A DNA stretch of 9,156 bases from Erysipelotrichia bacterium (GCA_009916335.1 SAAR01000132.1:1-9156), one strand, 5' to 3'; positions 1-5,978 are shown, counted from the stretch's first letter. Numbers and translations: made by a program. Notes: generated from the letters alone by a model not told the origin.

Positions 1-237
1 AGGGAGTAGCAGGTCGTGTACGACTGGATAAATCAACATGTCTGTGGTGAGATGTTTAAACTTATTGACTATCACTTACCACTGGTTTATCCTTAAATGA
101 AAAAAGTCGTATAAAGACAGCTAACCCCTTATGTACCATGCTTTCTAAGGTGGTTTTGGACTTGGAAAAACAATCAAAATAGTGTAGTTTTGGATGGTTT
201 TGTCGATTAATATTTAATACAAAAAGAGGTGTTAAAT
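1..237. other. Upstream non-coding tail, no confident gene
   Basis: No complete gene is visible here. One frame is open from the window edge (base 3) to a TGA at 48-50 and could be the last 15 codons of an upstream gene, but it is too short to judge. Two stem-loops can be drawn. In the first, 26-32 pairs with 86-92 (7 bp) and encloses 44-51 paired with 75-82 (8 bp, one G-U). In the second, 123-131 pairs with 146-155 (9 bp, one bulge). Neither is followed by a T-run, so they are not standard terminators. An 8-bp palindrome GTTTAAAC lies at 54-61. No convincing promoter for the recombinase was found. I see structure but cannot assign a function. Confidence 0.4.
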
Positions 238-1146
238 ATGTACAATTGGCAAGAAATCATTGATGAATTTTTACTTGATATTCAAGTTAAAGGTTACGCA
301 GAACAGACAGTTTACAATTATCGACTAAAACTGAAAAATATCAAAGACTATTTTCAAAGCAAGAATATTGAAATTGACAGAATCACAAAACGAGATGTCA
401 AGCAGTGGGTGATGTTTTTACAAAATGATGGCAAGCAAGCATCAACAATAAATGTGACAGTCAATAGACTAAGCAAGTTACTTGATTACATGGTTGATGA
501 AGAATATATTGAAGTCAATCCATCAAGTCGTGTTGGGCGACTAAAAACGCAAAAGAAAATAATTTACCCACTTAATGACAGCGAAATCAAGCAAATGTTG
601 GCGGTCTGTAAAAATCATAAGTTTAAGCAGATAGCACAAAGAAACGTTGTTTTATTTAGCATGATGTTGGAGTGTGGGCTTAGAATTTCAGAGGTGACTA
701 ACCTTAAAAATGAAGATATTCTTGAAAATCAAATAATTGTACGCAACAGCAAGAACAATAAAGATAGAGCGTTAGCGATCACACCAATCCTTAAAAAACA
801 GATGTTGAAATATAATAGAATCAAACGAAACTTACGCAAAGATAAAGATTGTGAATATTATTTTTTAAGTTTTCATGGTGGCGGACTAGATTGTAAATCA
901 ATTTTTGAAATGATGAAGCACATTAAGAAGCAAATGACTATAAGGAGCGTTGTGAGATTCTCAGGTCACACTCTTAGACATACTTACGCACACATGGCTA
1001 TGCGTAACGGGATGGATATTTACACGCTATCAAAAAACATGGGTCACAGCAGTGTAACAATGACACAGAACTATTTACAAACATTGAAATCAGATGATTT
1101 TGTAAAAGAGTCCATAAAATATTCAACATTACAAAATCTTAGATAG
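238..1146 (+). CDS. Tyrosine recombinase / phage integrase (XerC/D-like)
   Basis: This is a 302-residue site-specific DNA recombinase of the phage integrase family, which breaks and rejoins DNA through a covalent phosphotyrosine. Residues about 5-90 form the SAM-like core-binding domain and about 110-285 the catalytic domain. The full catalytic set is visible: Arg149 (CGLRISE), a beta-hairpin lysine near 172-175, His244 and Arg247 (HTLRH), His270 (MGH) and nucleophile Tyr279 (TQNYL). The length is normal for XerC/D-like enzymes and short for lambda-like integrases with arm-binding domains. I chose ATG at 238 because AGAGGTG (225-231) is then correctly spaced; a GTG at 229 in the same frame lies inside that ribosome binding site. 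It is intact. It sits close to the packaging genes and next to a large palindrome. Integration, resolution or DNA inversion are all possible roles. Confidence 0.93.
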   Translation: MYNWQEIIDEFLLDIQVKGYAEQTVYNYRLKLKNIKDYFQSKNIEIDRITKRDVKQWVMFLQNDGKQASTINVTVNRLSKLLDYMVDEEYIEVNPSSRVGRLKTQKKIIYPLNDSEIKQMLAVCKNHKFKQIAQRNVVLFSMMLECGLRISEVTNLKNEDILENQIIVRNSKNNKDRALAITPILKKQMLKYNRIKRNLRKDKDCEYYFLSFHGGGLDCKSIFEMMKHIKKQMTIRSVVRFSGHTLRHTYAHMAMRNGMDIYTLSKNMGHSSVTMTQNYLQTLKSDDFVKESIKYSTLQNLR

Positions 1147-1160
1147 CCCACAACCCACTA

Positions 1161-1190
1161 AAAACTACATTCAATTGTAGCTTTTTTTTA
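1161..1190 (+). terminator. Weak intrinsic terminator after the recombinase
   Basis: CTACA (1165-1169) pairs with TGTAG (1176-1180) around a 6-nt loop, and eight T's follow. The A's at 1161-1164 can extend the stem against the T-run if C1181 bulges. It starts 15 bases after the recombinase stop. The stem is short, so some read-through is likely. Confidence 0.5.
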
Positions 1191-1302
1191 TATGATAAAA
1201 TCCAACTTTTACAAACTATTTTGTGTTTATAAGTCTAGTGTTTTATTGGGCTTAAAATAGCCAAATTTTCATTATTTTTTATAATTTATCAATATATATA
1301 TA

Positions 1303-1311
1303 TGTTATAAT
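1303..1311 (+). promoter_or_regulatory. Extended -10 promoter for the small membrane protein gene
   Basis: TGTTATAAT is a perfect extended -10 element (TGnTATAAT) 45 bases upstream of the ATG at 1356. No good -35 box is present at the usual distance, which extended -10 promoters tolerate. With terminators on both sides, this predicts an independent transcription unit. Confidence 0.6.
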
Positions 1312-1355
1312 TAAAAGGGAACTTATAATAAGCTTTATTCAGTATAGGAGAACTT

Positions 1356-1610
1356 ATGAAAATCGTTATGATAATTATTGTTATACTTTTAGTTATTGGT
1401 TACGCAACTAATTCAGTTACTCTAACTAAAAAGGAGATTGCAGAGCTTGAAATGGGAGGTGTAATAATAAGAACCTTTCAAGCACCAAATGTTAAAAAGG
1501 CTGTTCAAGAGGCTCAAACTTTTGCTAGAGTTAACAACTTAAGAATTTTAAGTATAAGTACATCAGAGACCACATGGACTGGTAGTGCAGTTGTACAACT
1601 TAAAGTCTAG
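1356..1610 (+). CDS. Small membrane-anchored protein of unknown function
   Basis: I do not recognise this 84-residue protein. Residues 3-16 are an uninterrupted hydrophobic run (IVMIIIVILLVIGY) with a lysine at position 2, typical of an N-terminal membrane anchor or uncleaved signal. There is no lipobox cysteine. The remainder (about 22-84) is soluble, with a probable helix near 44-60 between two strand-rich parts (GGVIIRTF and LRILSIST, then SAVVQLKV), consistent with a small alpha/beta domain outside the membrane. AGGAG at 1346-1350 supports the start. It has its own extended -10 promoter and a strong terminator, so it is probably expressed independently of the phage programme. That pattern fits a lysogenic cargo (moron) gene, for example one acting at the cell surface, but nothing in the sequence proves a function. 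Confidence 0.72.
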   Translation: MKIVMIIIVILLVIGYATNSVTLTKKEIAELEMGGVIIRTFQAPNVKKAVQEAQTFARVNNLRILSISTSETTWTGSAVVQLKV

Positions 1611-1645
1611 TAAAGTATACTTCAGTAAAACAATGTTAAAAATAT

Positions 1646-1677
1646 AAAAAGCTAGGACTTATTGTCTTGGCTTTTTT
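1646..1677 (+). terminator. Strong intrinsic terminator
   Basis: A 13-bp stem pairs 1646-1658 with 1664-1676, including two G-U pairs, around a 5-nt loop (TTATT). The 3' arm ends in a run of six T's. It closes the 1356-1610 unit. The A-rich start of the 5' arm would also give a U-tail on the opposite strand, so it may work in both directions. Confidence 0.85.
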
Positions 1678-1784
1678 ATATTAATCGTAAATCAATCAAG
1701 GTCAAATGCCTACCGCACAGCAAGCTGATTGGTGTTACTCAACTTGCTGACGCAAGATTGGTAACGAATATTAGCAAATATAAA

Positions 1785-1846
1785 TTATAGGGTAATATCA
1801 GTCTTGTATAAGAAATAATATATACACAACCGATATTACCCTATAA
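1785..1846. repeat. 15-bp perfect inverted repeat (inner arm B)
   Basis: TTATAGGGTAATATC at 1785-1799 is exactly complementary to 1832-1846. The 32-base loop holds one copy of the 20-bp repeat at 1806-1825. Its first two bases overlap the end of the outer arm, so the two stems could stack as a branched structure. Confidence 0.85.
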
Positions 1847-1940
1847 ATTAAAATACTTATATAGATAGATGTTCTACAACTATTTATATTTTCAATAATT
1901 ATAGTTGTAGAACAGAAGTTGTATATATTATTTCTTATAC
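1806..1940. repeat. 20-bp perfect inverted repeat (C arms)
   Basis: Bases 1806-1825 and 1921-1940 are exact reverse complements. Their flanks are in direct orientation instead: TT before and ACAA after in both cases. The unit is therefore a TTGTATA...TATACACAA frame whose central 10 bp (AGAAATAATA) is flipped between copies. A looser third relative may lie at about 2073-2096. Pairing of these arms would exclude the 1785-1846 hairpin. Confidence 0.8.
1871..1913. repeat. 13-bp perfect hairpin (D arms)
   Basis: GTTCTACAACTAT at 1871-1883 is exactly complementary to 1901-1913, with a 17-base AT-rich loop. The left arm also has a near-identical direct copy at 1949, so the right arm has two possible partners. 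Confidence 0.85.
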
Positions 1941-1975
1941 ACAATCAATTCTACAACTATTTATTTTTTCAATAA
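1872..1975. repeat. 27-nt direct repeat pair, 77-base period
   Basis: Bases 1872-1898 and 1949-1975 match at 26 of 27 positions; the single difference is A versus T within a T-rich run. The repeat includes the left D arm and its loop. Spaced direct copies like this could be protein-binding sites. Confidence 0.8.
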
Positions 1976-2050
1976 AACAATTTATATTTGCTAATATCAT
2001 TTACCGTCTTGCTTGCAAGCGTGTAAATACCTCGGAACAGCGCTAGCTGT

Positions 2051-2239
2051 GGGGTGGTAACCCTATCTCTTTCTTGTGTATATATAATAGAAGAAAGTTA
2101 AAAAATTCAACTATAAAATATCAAAAATAAATCACAAATATGATTAAAATCGTTGACTAGATATTTTCACAAATGGCTTAACCCAGTGTTTTATTACACT
2201 TATCAATTTTTAATAAAATAAAAAAATAGCAAAAAAAGC
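2051..2239. other. AT-rich spacer, no gene seen
   Basis: Beyond the palindrome this stretch is AT-rich with no open frame of note. A TATAAT at 2083-2088 has no matching -35 box. A 5-bp stem AGTGT/ACACT (2185-2189 with 2196-2200) is too weak to call a terminator. Confidence 0.5.
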
Positions 2240-2268
2240 TTGACAGGCAAACATAATTATGCTATAAT
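2240..2268 (+). promoter_or_regulatory. Perfect consensus sigma-A promoter
   Basis: TTGACA (2240-2245) and TATAAT (2263-2268) are separated by exactly 17 bases, the ideal vegetative promoter. Transcription should begin near 2275 and gives a leader of about 180 nt before the 2455 gene. A promoter this strong in front of a long leader implies downstream control, either by RNA structure or by a repressor; no clear operator is visible. Confidence 0.88.
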
Positions 2269-2279
2269 ATGTATATAGA

Positions 2280-2398
2280 GTTAGTTATCCCTACTTTAAT
2301 TATATATCATCTATCAGTCAATGTCAAGTACTTTTTAAAACTTTTTATATATTGACCGTAGATACTTACAAATAAATGCTTTGTAGGGATTGGCTAAC
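2280..2398 (+). promoter_or_regulatory. Structured 5' leader RNA with competing hairpins
   Basis: A 15-bp stem with one bulged U closes this leader: 2280-2294 pairs with 2383-2398, using two G-U pairs. Inside, 2317-2324 pairs with 2349-2356 (8 bp), extended by TCTA/TAGA at 2310-2313 and 2359-2362. An alternative local hairpin, 2365-2372 with 2380-2387 (8 bp, 7-nt loop), uses part of the 3' arm of the closing stem, so the two folds exclude each other. That is how riboswitches and attenuators behave, but no terminator follows either fold and I recognise no known riboswitch class. It could instead be a processed small RNA. Confidence 0.5.
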
Positions 2399-2454
2399 GA
2401 AAAACAGGAAGAAGATACTTGTCAAACATTTTTTAAAATAGAGGAGATACACAG

Positions 2455-2634
2455 ATGAACGAAGAAGTTAAATTTTACTTTTGCTATGATTCACAGCTTG
2501 CCAATAAGCTTAAACAAGAAAAGCAGAAACTGATTACAGTTGCAATAAGCCCTAACACAGGAAAAAAATTCTGGTTATATCAAAGAACTATTGAACTGAC
2601 AAGAACGCTTGATGAATATTTTATGAATAAGTAA
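2455..2634 (+). CDS. Small phage protein resembling DUF5659
   Basis: A 59-residue protein, short enough to be missed by usual length cut-offs. The ribosome binding site GAGGAG (2441-2446) is well placed for ATG 2455. The sequence resembles the small DUF5659-type proteins of Firmicutes phages and mobile elements as I recall them: an aromatic KFYFCYDSQLANKL start, a central PNTGKKFWLY segment (about 33-42) and a C-terminal helix ending in LDEYF. The function of that family is unknown. It is the first gene after the strong 2240 promoter and the structured leader. The resemblance is from memory of the pattern only. Confidence 0.68.
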   Translation: MNEEVKFYFCYDSQLANKLKQEKQKLITVAISPNTGKKFWLYQRTIELTRTLDEYFMNK

Positions 2635-2681
2635 GTAAGCAAGGAAATATAAGTATAAGTAAATAAGAGGTAACAATAAAT

Positions 2682-3908
2682 ATGCAAATAACAATAGATG
2701 AATTATTTACAAATGATGAATTTGAAAATATTATAGATGAAAAATGGGTAAACCAATTTAATAAAAAAGGTAATTTACAGACCGACACTAAAAAAGCAAT
2801 CATAACCAAATTGTCAAAATACTATGCAAGTGCTGAATATGTTAGAGGTACAAGGAAGGCTAAAGCAGGCTTTGAAATTGGTGATAAGTTAAGTGTTGAA
2901 TTGAGCAATGCTGAAATGGTTGAAAAGGGCTATCGTAAAGCAAATGCAGGCAATACAAGTAATCATAATATTGTTGCTTTGAAGATTTTCAAGAATTACT
3001 TGAATCAACTAAAATTAAAAGAAGTTGAAACAGTTTCAATGACAAGAATAAAATGGCTTAAGCAAGCAGGAATTACAACAATGATTGCTGACTTGAATGA
3101 AGTTGATAAACTTGAAATCAATAAGGATTTTAAAAATTATTATAAAGATGATACAGCAACAGCACTGAAATCAATTATAAGTTTTTGTTTGAAACAACTT
3201 GGCATAGATGAAAAAAAAGCAACTGTCTATTATTGCGATGCTAAAAATGATGATAAAGCAGAAACAGACGAAAACGGAAATAAGAAACGGTTAATGACAG
3301 ATGATGAAGTAAAATCAATGAAAAGTTTTGTGGAGGGTCTGAAAGCAAAATATAATGTGACAAAATTTCAAGTTGCAAATGTTGAATTTAAAAATGAGTT
3401 AAGAAACTGGTATAGAGATCATTTGAAATCAGAAGCGATTTGGGTAGAAATTGAATTGGATATAAATGAAATCAATGTTGAGCAAGTGGAATTAAATTCA
3501 AAAGAACTTGACGAGTTAAGAAATCAATTCATGACAGAATTTCAAAAGTATAGAAAAAAGTTATATGTGCGAAGAGAGTTCAAACGAAAAATAAAAGGTC
3601 AAAAAGGTATGAATTGGAGATATGATATTCAAGTCCTAGATTTGCTAGAGCAAAGAAAATCAGTTGTTGCACCGTATCTGCAAATGGAAGAACGCAACTA
3701 TTTTCAATTCATGGTTGAATGTGATGAAGCAATTGGATTTGTTAAAGCTGATTGGGATGAGTACAATGAAACTTATAAACAATATAAAAATGATGTAAAA
3801 AATGATGATGTGAAATTGATTGAAGAATGGAGACAGGCGACAGAATTAATCAATAAACAATATGAAGAATATGACGATATGTTTACTACAGCGATAGCTA
3901 TAGCATAA
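2682..3908 (+). CDS. Hypothetical phage protein, 408 aa
   Basis: I do not recognise this protein. AGAGGTAAC about 10 bases upstream supports the ATG, and the gene follows 2634 by 47 bases, so the two are probably cotranscribed. It is soluble, with no signal or membrane segment, and strongly charged. Residues about 14-75 (through KKAIITKLSKYYASAEY and RGTRKAKAGFEIGDKL) could be a winged-helix-like unit; 94-135 and 150-175 are helical. A linker rich in K, D and N lies at 186-204. Residues 285-312 are a dense basic patch (RKKLYVRREFKRKIKGQKG) suited to nucleic-acid binding. The C-terminal 340-400 is acidic and probably coiled coil. Its place between recombinase and late genes, plus the basic patch, would suit a DNA-binding control or replication role, but this is inference. 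Confidence 0.85.
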   Translation: MQITIDELFTNDEFENIIDEKWVNQFNKKGNLQTDTKKAIITKLSKYYASAEYVRGTRKAKAGFEIGDKLSVELSNAEMVEKGYRKANAGNTSNHNIVALKIFKNYLNQLKLKEVETVSMTRIKWLKQAGITTMIADLNEVDKLEINKDFKNYYKDDTATALKSIISFCLKQLGIDEKKATVYYCDAKNDDKAETDENGNKKRLMTDDEVKSMKSFVEGLKAKYNVTKFQVANVEFKNELRNWYRDHLKSEAIWVEIELDINEINVEQVELNSKELDELRNQFMTEFQKYRKKLYVRREFKRKIKGQKGMNWRYDIQVLDLLEQRKSVVAPYLQMEERNYFQFMVECDEAIGFVKADWDEYNETYKQYKNDVKNDDVKLIEEWRQATELINKQYEEYDDMFTTAIAIA

Positions 3909-3929
3909 CAAGAAAATGGAGAAAACAAA

Positions 3930-4052
3930 ATGACTAATACAAATACTACAACAGAAGAATTGGTAATGAGAACATTGATCACGGAGCTGAAAATTATGAA
4001 CTTGAAATTGGATATGTTGGAAAATGAAATTGATGAAAAATTAGCTAAATAA
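3930..4052 (+). CDS. Small hypothetical protein, 40 aa
   Basis: A 40-codon frame starts at ATG 3930 with GGAG (3918-3921) correctly spaced and lies 21 bases after the 2682 gene. After a T/N-rich start (TNTNTTTEEL), the rest is a single amphipathic leucine/methionine-rich helix with heptad-like spacing (LITELKIMNLKLDMLENEI), as in small coiled-coil adaptor or anti-repressor peptides. No family is recognised. Spacing, RBS and continuous downstream placement favour a real gene. Confidence 0.58.
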   Translation: MTNTNTTTEELVMRTLITELKIMNLKLDMLENEIDEKLAK

Positions 4053-4097
4053 ACAGCATAGGACGATTGTTTAAGAATTAAAATTTAACAAAATATA

Positions 4098-4135
4098 GGG
4101 GGTTCTTTCAAACTTTAAAAAAAGAATGGAAGAAC
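4098..4135 (+). promoter_or_regulatory. RBS-sequestering leader hairpin, copy 1
   Basis: GTTCTTTC (4102-4109) pairs over 8 bp with GGAAGAAC (4128-4135), with an 18-nt loop. The 3' arm contains the ribosome binding site GGAAG of the 4139 gene, so the fold would hide it. Five G's (4098-4102) overlap the 5' arm. The same design recurs at 5002-5041 with a compensating pair change. The surrounding leader (about 4060-4109) also resembles the region before the second copy. Confidence 0.6.
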
Positions 4136-4138
4136 ATA

Positions 4139-4951
4139 ATGACAGAATTACAAAAAGATGTAGCACAAATCATGGATATTGTTAAGAATGAAGGTGTGAA
4201 AGAAAGAGTATTTAGTGTAAAAAGCTCGTGGTATAGCAAAGAGGAACGAGAATTAAAAGCACAAGTTGAAAGTATTTTCGAAAGAAAACTAATGACTTTG
4301 TTCTTTGATTTGCAAAACACGTTGAAACGTTTACCAAGTCAATCAGAATATTTAGCAGAGTATATGAAAATTGCTTTTGGTAAGATTGAAAAACAAGATT
4401 GGTATACAGAAATTGTCAAAGTATTTAATAAAGATTTCATTGAAAATTGTGTAACATGGCGAGCTGACAGAGCTTACAAGTCAAATTTAATTGAAATAAT
4501 GACAGCTATGCAACTTGAAAGCAAAGGGTATACAGTATTTCGGGAAAAATATCTTGATATGGTTATGGGTGTTGATTTGGTAGCAGTCAAAGGTGGAAAA
4601 GTCTGGTACATTCATGTGACTAAGGATAGCAGTTTTTCAAAGGATAAAGTTCTTAAAAAAGGTACTTACAGAGATTATTGGGTCAACTACAAGAGATTTG
4701 ACTATCAAAGAAACTTTGAAAATCATGTGCAGTTGTTTTATAGCAATGACGAGAATGAAAACAACGTTGTGAAAAATGGATTGCCCTTATTTAAGTTTGA
4801 CTATGTTTTGGATGCTTTAGACGAAGAGCATTCATTTAAATGGGATGAAAATAATCAGATGGCAGAGCTTATGGCGATTATGAAAAATGCAGGGTCAGTA
4901 AACAAGTTTTATACTTGGACAAGTACAAATGGAAAATTGGCAGTAAAATAG
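4139..4951 (+). CDS. Possible PD-(D/E)XK-fold protein, 270 aa
   Basis: An intracellular protein of 270 residues; ATG 4139 follows GGAAG by 6 bases. Residues 1-105 are mostly helical. Residues 109-165 have the outline of a restriction-endonuclease-like core: a helix with Glu119 and Glu127 (NLIEIMTAMQLE), a strand, GVDLVAV with Asp146, then a strand KVWYIHVTK with Lys162. In a classical PD-(D/E)XK site the second acid would be two residues before the lysine. Here that position is Val160 (with His159 beside it), so the site is atypical and may be altered or inactive. The 170-215 region is rich in aromatic and basic residues. If active it would cut DNA (restriction, recombination or exclusion of other phages); if not, it may only bind DNA. 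Translation is probably controlled by the leader hairpin. The fold call is by eye only. Confidence 0.55.
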   Translation: MTELQKDVAQIMDIVKNEGVKERVFSVKSSWYSKEERELKAQVESIFERKLMTLFFDLQNTLKRLPSQSEYLAEYMKIAFGKIEKQDWYTEIVKVFNKDFIENCVTWRADRAYKSNLIEIMTAMQLESKGYTVFREKYLDMVMGVDLVAVKGGKVWYIHVTKDSSFSKDKVLKKGTYRDYWVNYKRFDYQRNFENHVQLFYSNDENENNVVKNGLPLFKFDYVLDALDEEHSFKWDENNQMAELMAIMKNAGSVNKFYTWTSTNGKLAVK

Positions 4952-5001
4952 TTGAACGAGTGGGATCGTTTAATTGAATAAGTAATAGCAATAAAAATAC
5001 A

Positions 5002-5041
5002 GGGGGGTTCTTTGTTTATCGAATAAAAGATAACGGAGAAC
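5002..5041 (+). promoter_or_regulatory. RBS-sequestering leader hairpin, copy 2
   Basis: GTTCTTTG (5007-5014) pairs over 8 bp with CGGAGAAC (5034-5041), with two G-U pairs and a 19-nt loop. This hides the ribosome binding site GGAG of the 5046 gene. Six G's (5002-5007) precede and overlap the 5' arm. Compared with copy 1, the loop-closing pair is G-C in place of C-G: a two-sided change that keeps the pairing and supports a real RNA structure. Confidence 0.6.
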
Positions 5042-5045
5042 TTAA

Positions 5046-5939
5046 ATGAATAAAAATGAACTAAGAAAAAATGAACTAATTGAAACAATGCTTGAAAGCA
5101 AATGGATGAATGTTTATGTGAACAAGCTCAATAAGAAGTTTGGCAAGTATTCTACAAAAGATTGGAATCCATCGAAGGACAGCTTAATTTCAAATCTTTG
5201 GGAGTCGTTGATAATATACGAAAGAAACAATAACATAGATGCAAACTTTAATGAGATTGAAAAGTATTGTTTTCAAAAGGCTTACACGCTAACCTCAGAA
5301 GAGTTTATCAGCGAAACTGGTAAATACAGAATGGGTAAGAAAAAAGAGTGGCAACAAACTTTGGTTGAATACAAAGACGAGTTACAGGCAAAGAAACATT
5401 ACTTTGATGATTACCCATCATTGCAAGATGAATATGTGTATGATAACACGCAACTAGATTCATTGGCTAACAAAGCTTATGCGTGTGACTTTTCAGAGAA
5501 CTTGACAAAAAGTCAAGCGACATTTGTTAAATCAGTTTTGAATTTGGGCGTTGATGCTACAATATATAACTTAGAGCTGAACAAGAAAAGCTTTAATAAT
5601 CGTTTGAATCGGACGGTTAAGGCAATCGAGAATAAACGAAGCAAATATAATATTGTGAGTGAGAGCGACAAGGTGACGGCTGACAGATTGAGCTTGATTG
5701 ATTTGGTGATTGATGTGATCGAGGATGAACGAGTGAATGAAATTATGATCTTTAAGGCATTGGCTGGTGTATATGAAAGTGAATTAAGTTATTTGTATTG
5801 CCGAGCATTTGACGGTGTTGAAGCTGAATTGGCTTATCAAACGTTTCGAGAAAACAAAGGTAGACATTATGCTTATAAGTTGTGTGATGTGATATATGAT
5901 GAAAAAGAAAAACTTGAAAGTATGCTGAAAGTGGCATAG
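5046..5939 (+). CDS. Putative sigma-like / late transcription regulator
   Basis: A 297-residue soluble protein. Residues 15-90 have a helical pattern like sigma region 2 (the stretch SLISNLWESLIIYERNN). Residues 153-198 look like a sigma region 4-type helix-turn-helix: LTKSQATFVKSVLNLGVDAT, then a recognition-helix-like KKSFNNRLNRTVKAI. Together this suggests an RNA polymerase-binding, DNA-binding regulator. In cos-type Firmicutes phages the gene before HNH and terminase is usually a late activator (RinA/ArpU-type or sigma-like), which fits. The C-terminal 205-297 is helical and unassigned. ATG 5046 follows CGGAGAAC. A strong terminator lies directly downstream. The match is weak and by pattern only; a structural or nuclease accessory role is not excluded. 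Confidence 0.5.
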   Translation: MNKNELRKNELIETMLESKWMNVYVNKLNKKFGKYSTKDWNPSKDSLISNLWESLIIYERNNNIDANFNEIEKYCFQKAYTLTSEEFISETGKYRMGKKKEWQQTLVEYKDELQAKKHYFDDYPSLQDEYVYDNTQLDSLANKAYACDFSENLTKSQATFVKSVLNLGVDATIYNLELNKKSFNNRLNRTVKAIENKRSKYNIVSESDKVTADRLSLIDLVIDVIEDERVNEIMIFKALAGVYESELSYLYCRAFDGVEAELAYQTFRENKGRHYAYKLCDVIYDEKEKLESMLKVA

Positions 5940-5947
5940 AAGATTGT

Positions 5948-5978
5948 AAGGCTAGAGCATTATGCTTTAGCTTTTTTT
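5948..5978 (+). terminator. Strong intrinsic terminator
   Basis: A 12-bp stem pairs 5948-5959 with 5963-5974 (two G-U pairs) around a 3-nt loop, and the T-run continues to 5978. It begins 9 bases after the stop of the 5046 gene and ends the 2240-promoter transcription unit. Confidence 0.88.

Larger units (their letters stand above)
1718..2050. repeat. Long nested palindrome with mirrored hairpins, no coding capacity
   Basis: A symmetric element occupies most of the gap between 1611 and 2454. The outer arms are an imperfect inverted repeat. 1768-1786 is the exact reverse complement of 1979-1997 (19 bp), and GGTAA at 1760-1764 matches TTACC at 2001-2005. Outside these, each arm carries the same order of small hairpins: CTTGC/GCAAG at 1743-1756 mirrors 2008-2019, and CAGC/GCTG at 1718-1727 mirrors the 5-bp hairpin at 2037-2050. 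Inside are further inverted and direct repeats, listed separately. I see no promoter or gene in it. Possible identities are a replication origin, a recombinase target, a structured RNA or a small inverted-repeat mobile element. Conservation of hairpin positions despite changed bases suggests that structure matters. Confidence 0.8.

Noticed and set aside
229..237. GTG start for the recombinase at 229
   Set aside because: It falls within the ribosome binding site that is correctly placed for ATG 238.
1..237. tRNA or tmRNA end serving as an attachment site
   Set aside because: No cloverleaf, T-loop motif or CCA end could be found in this stretch.
1718..2050. CRISPR array or retron RNA
   Set aside because: Repeats are mostly inverted and irregularly spaced with no unit of repeat plus spacer, and no cas gene or reverse transcriptase is present in the window.
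2185..2210. Terminator before the 2240 promoter
   Set aside because: Only 5 bp of stem and an interrupted T-run; too weak to call.
3773..3982. Hydrophobic open frame on the - strand over the end of the 408-aa gene
   Set aside because: Its runs of S, F and V are the complement of acidic, lysine-rich coding sequence on the + strand; no RBS seen.
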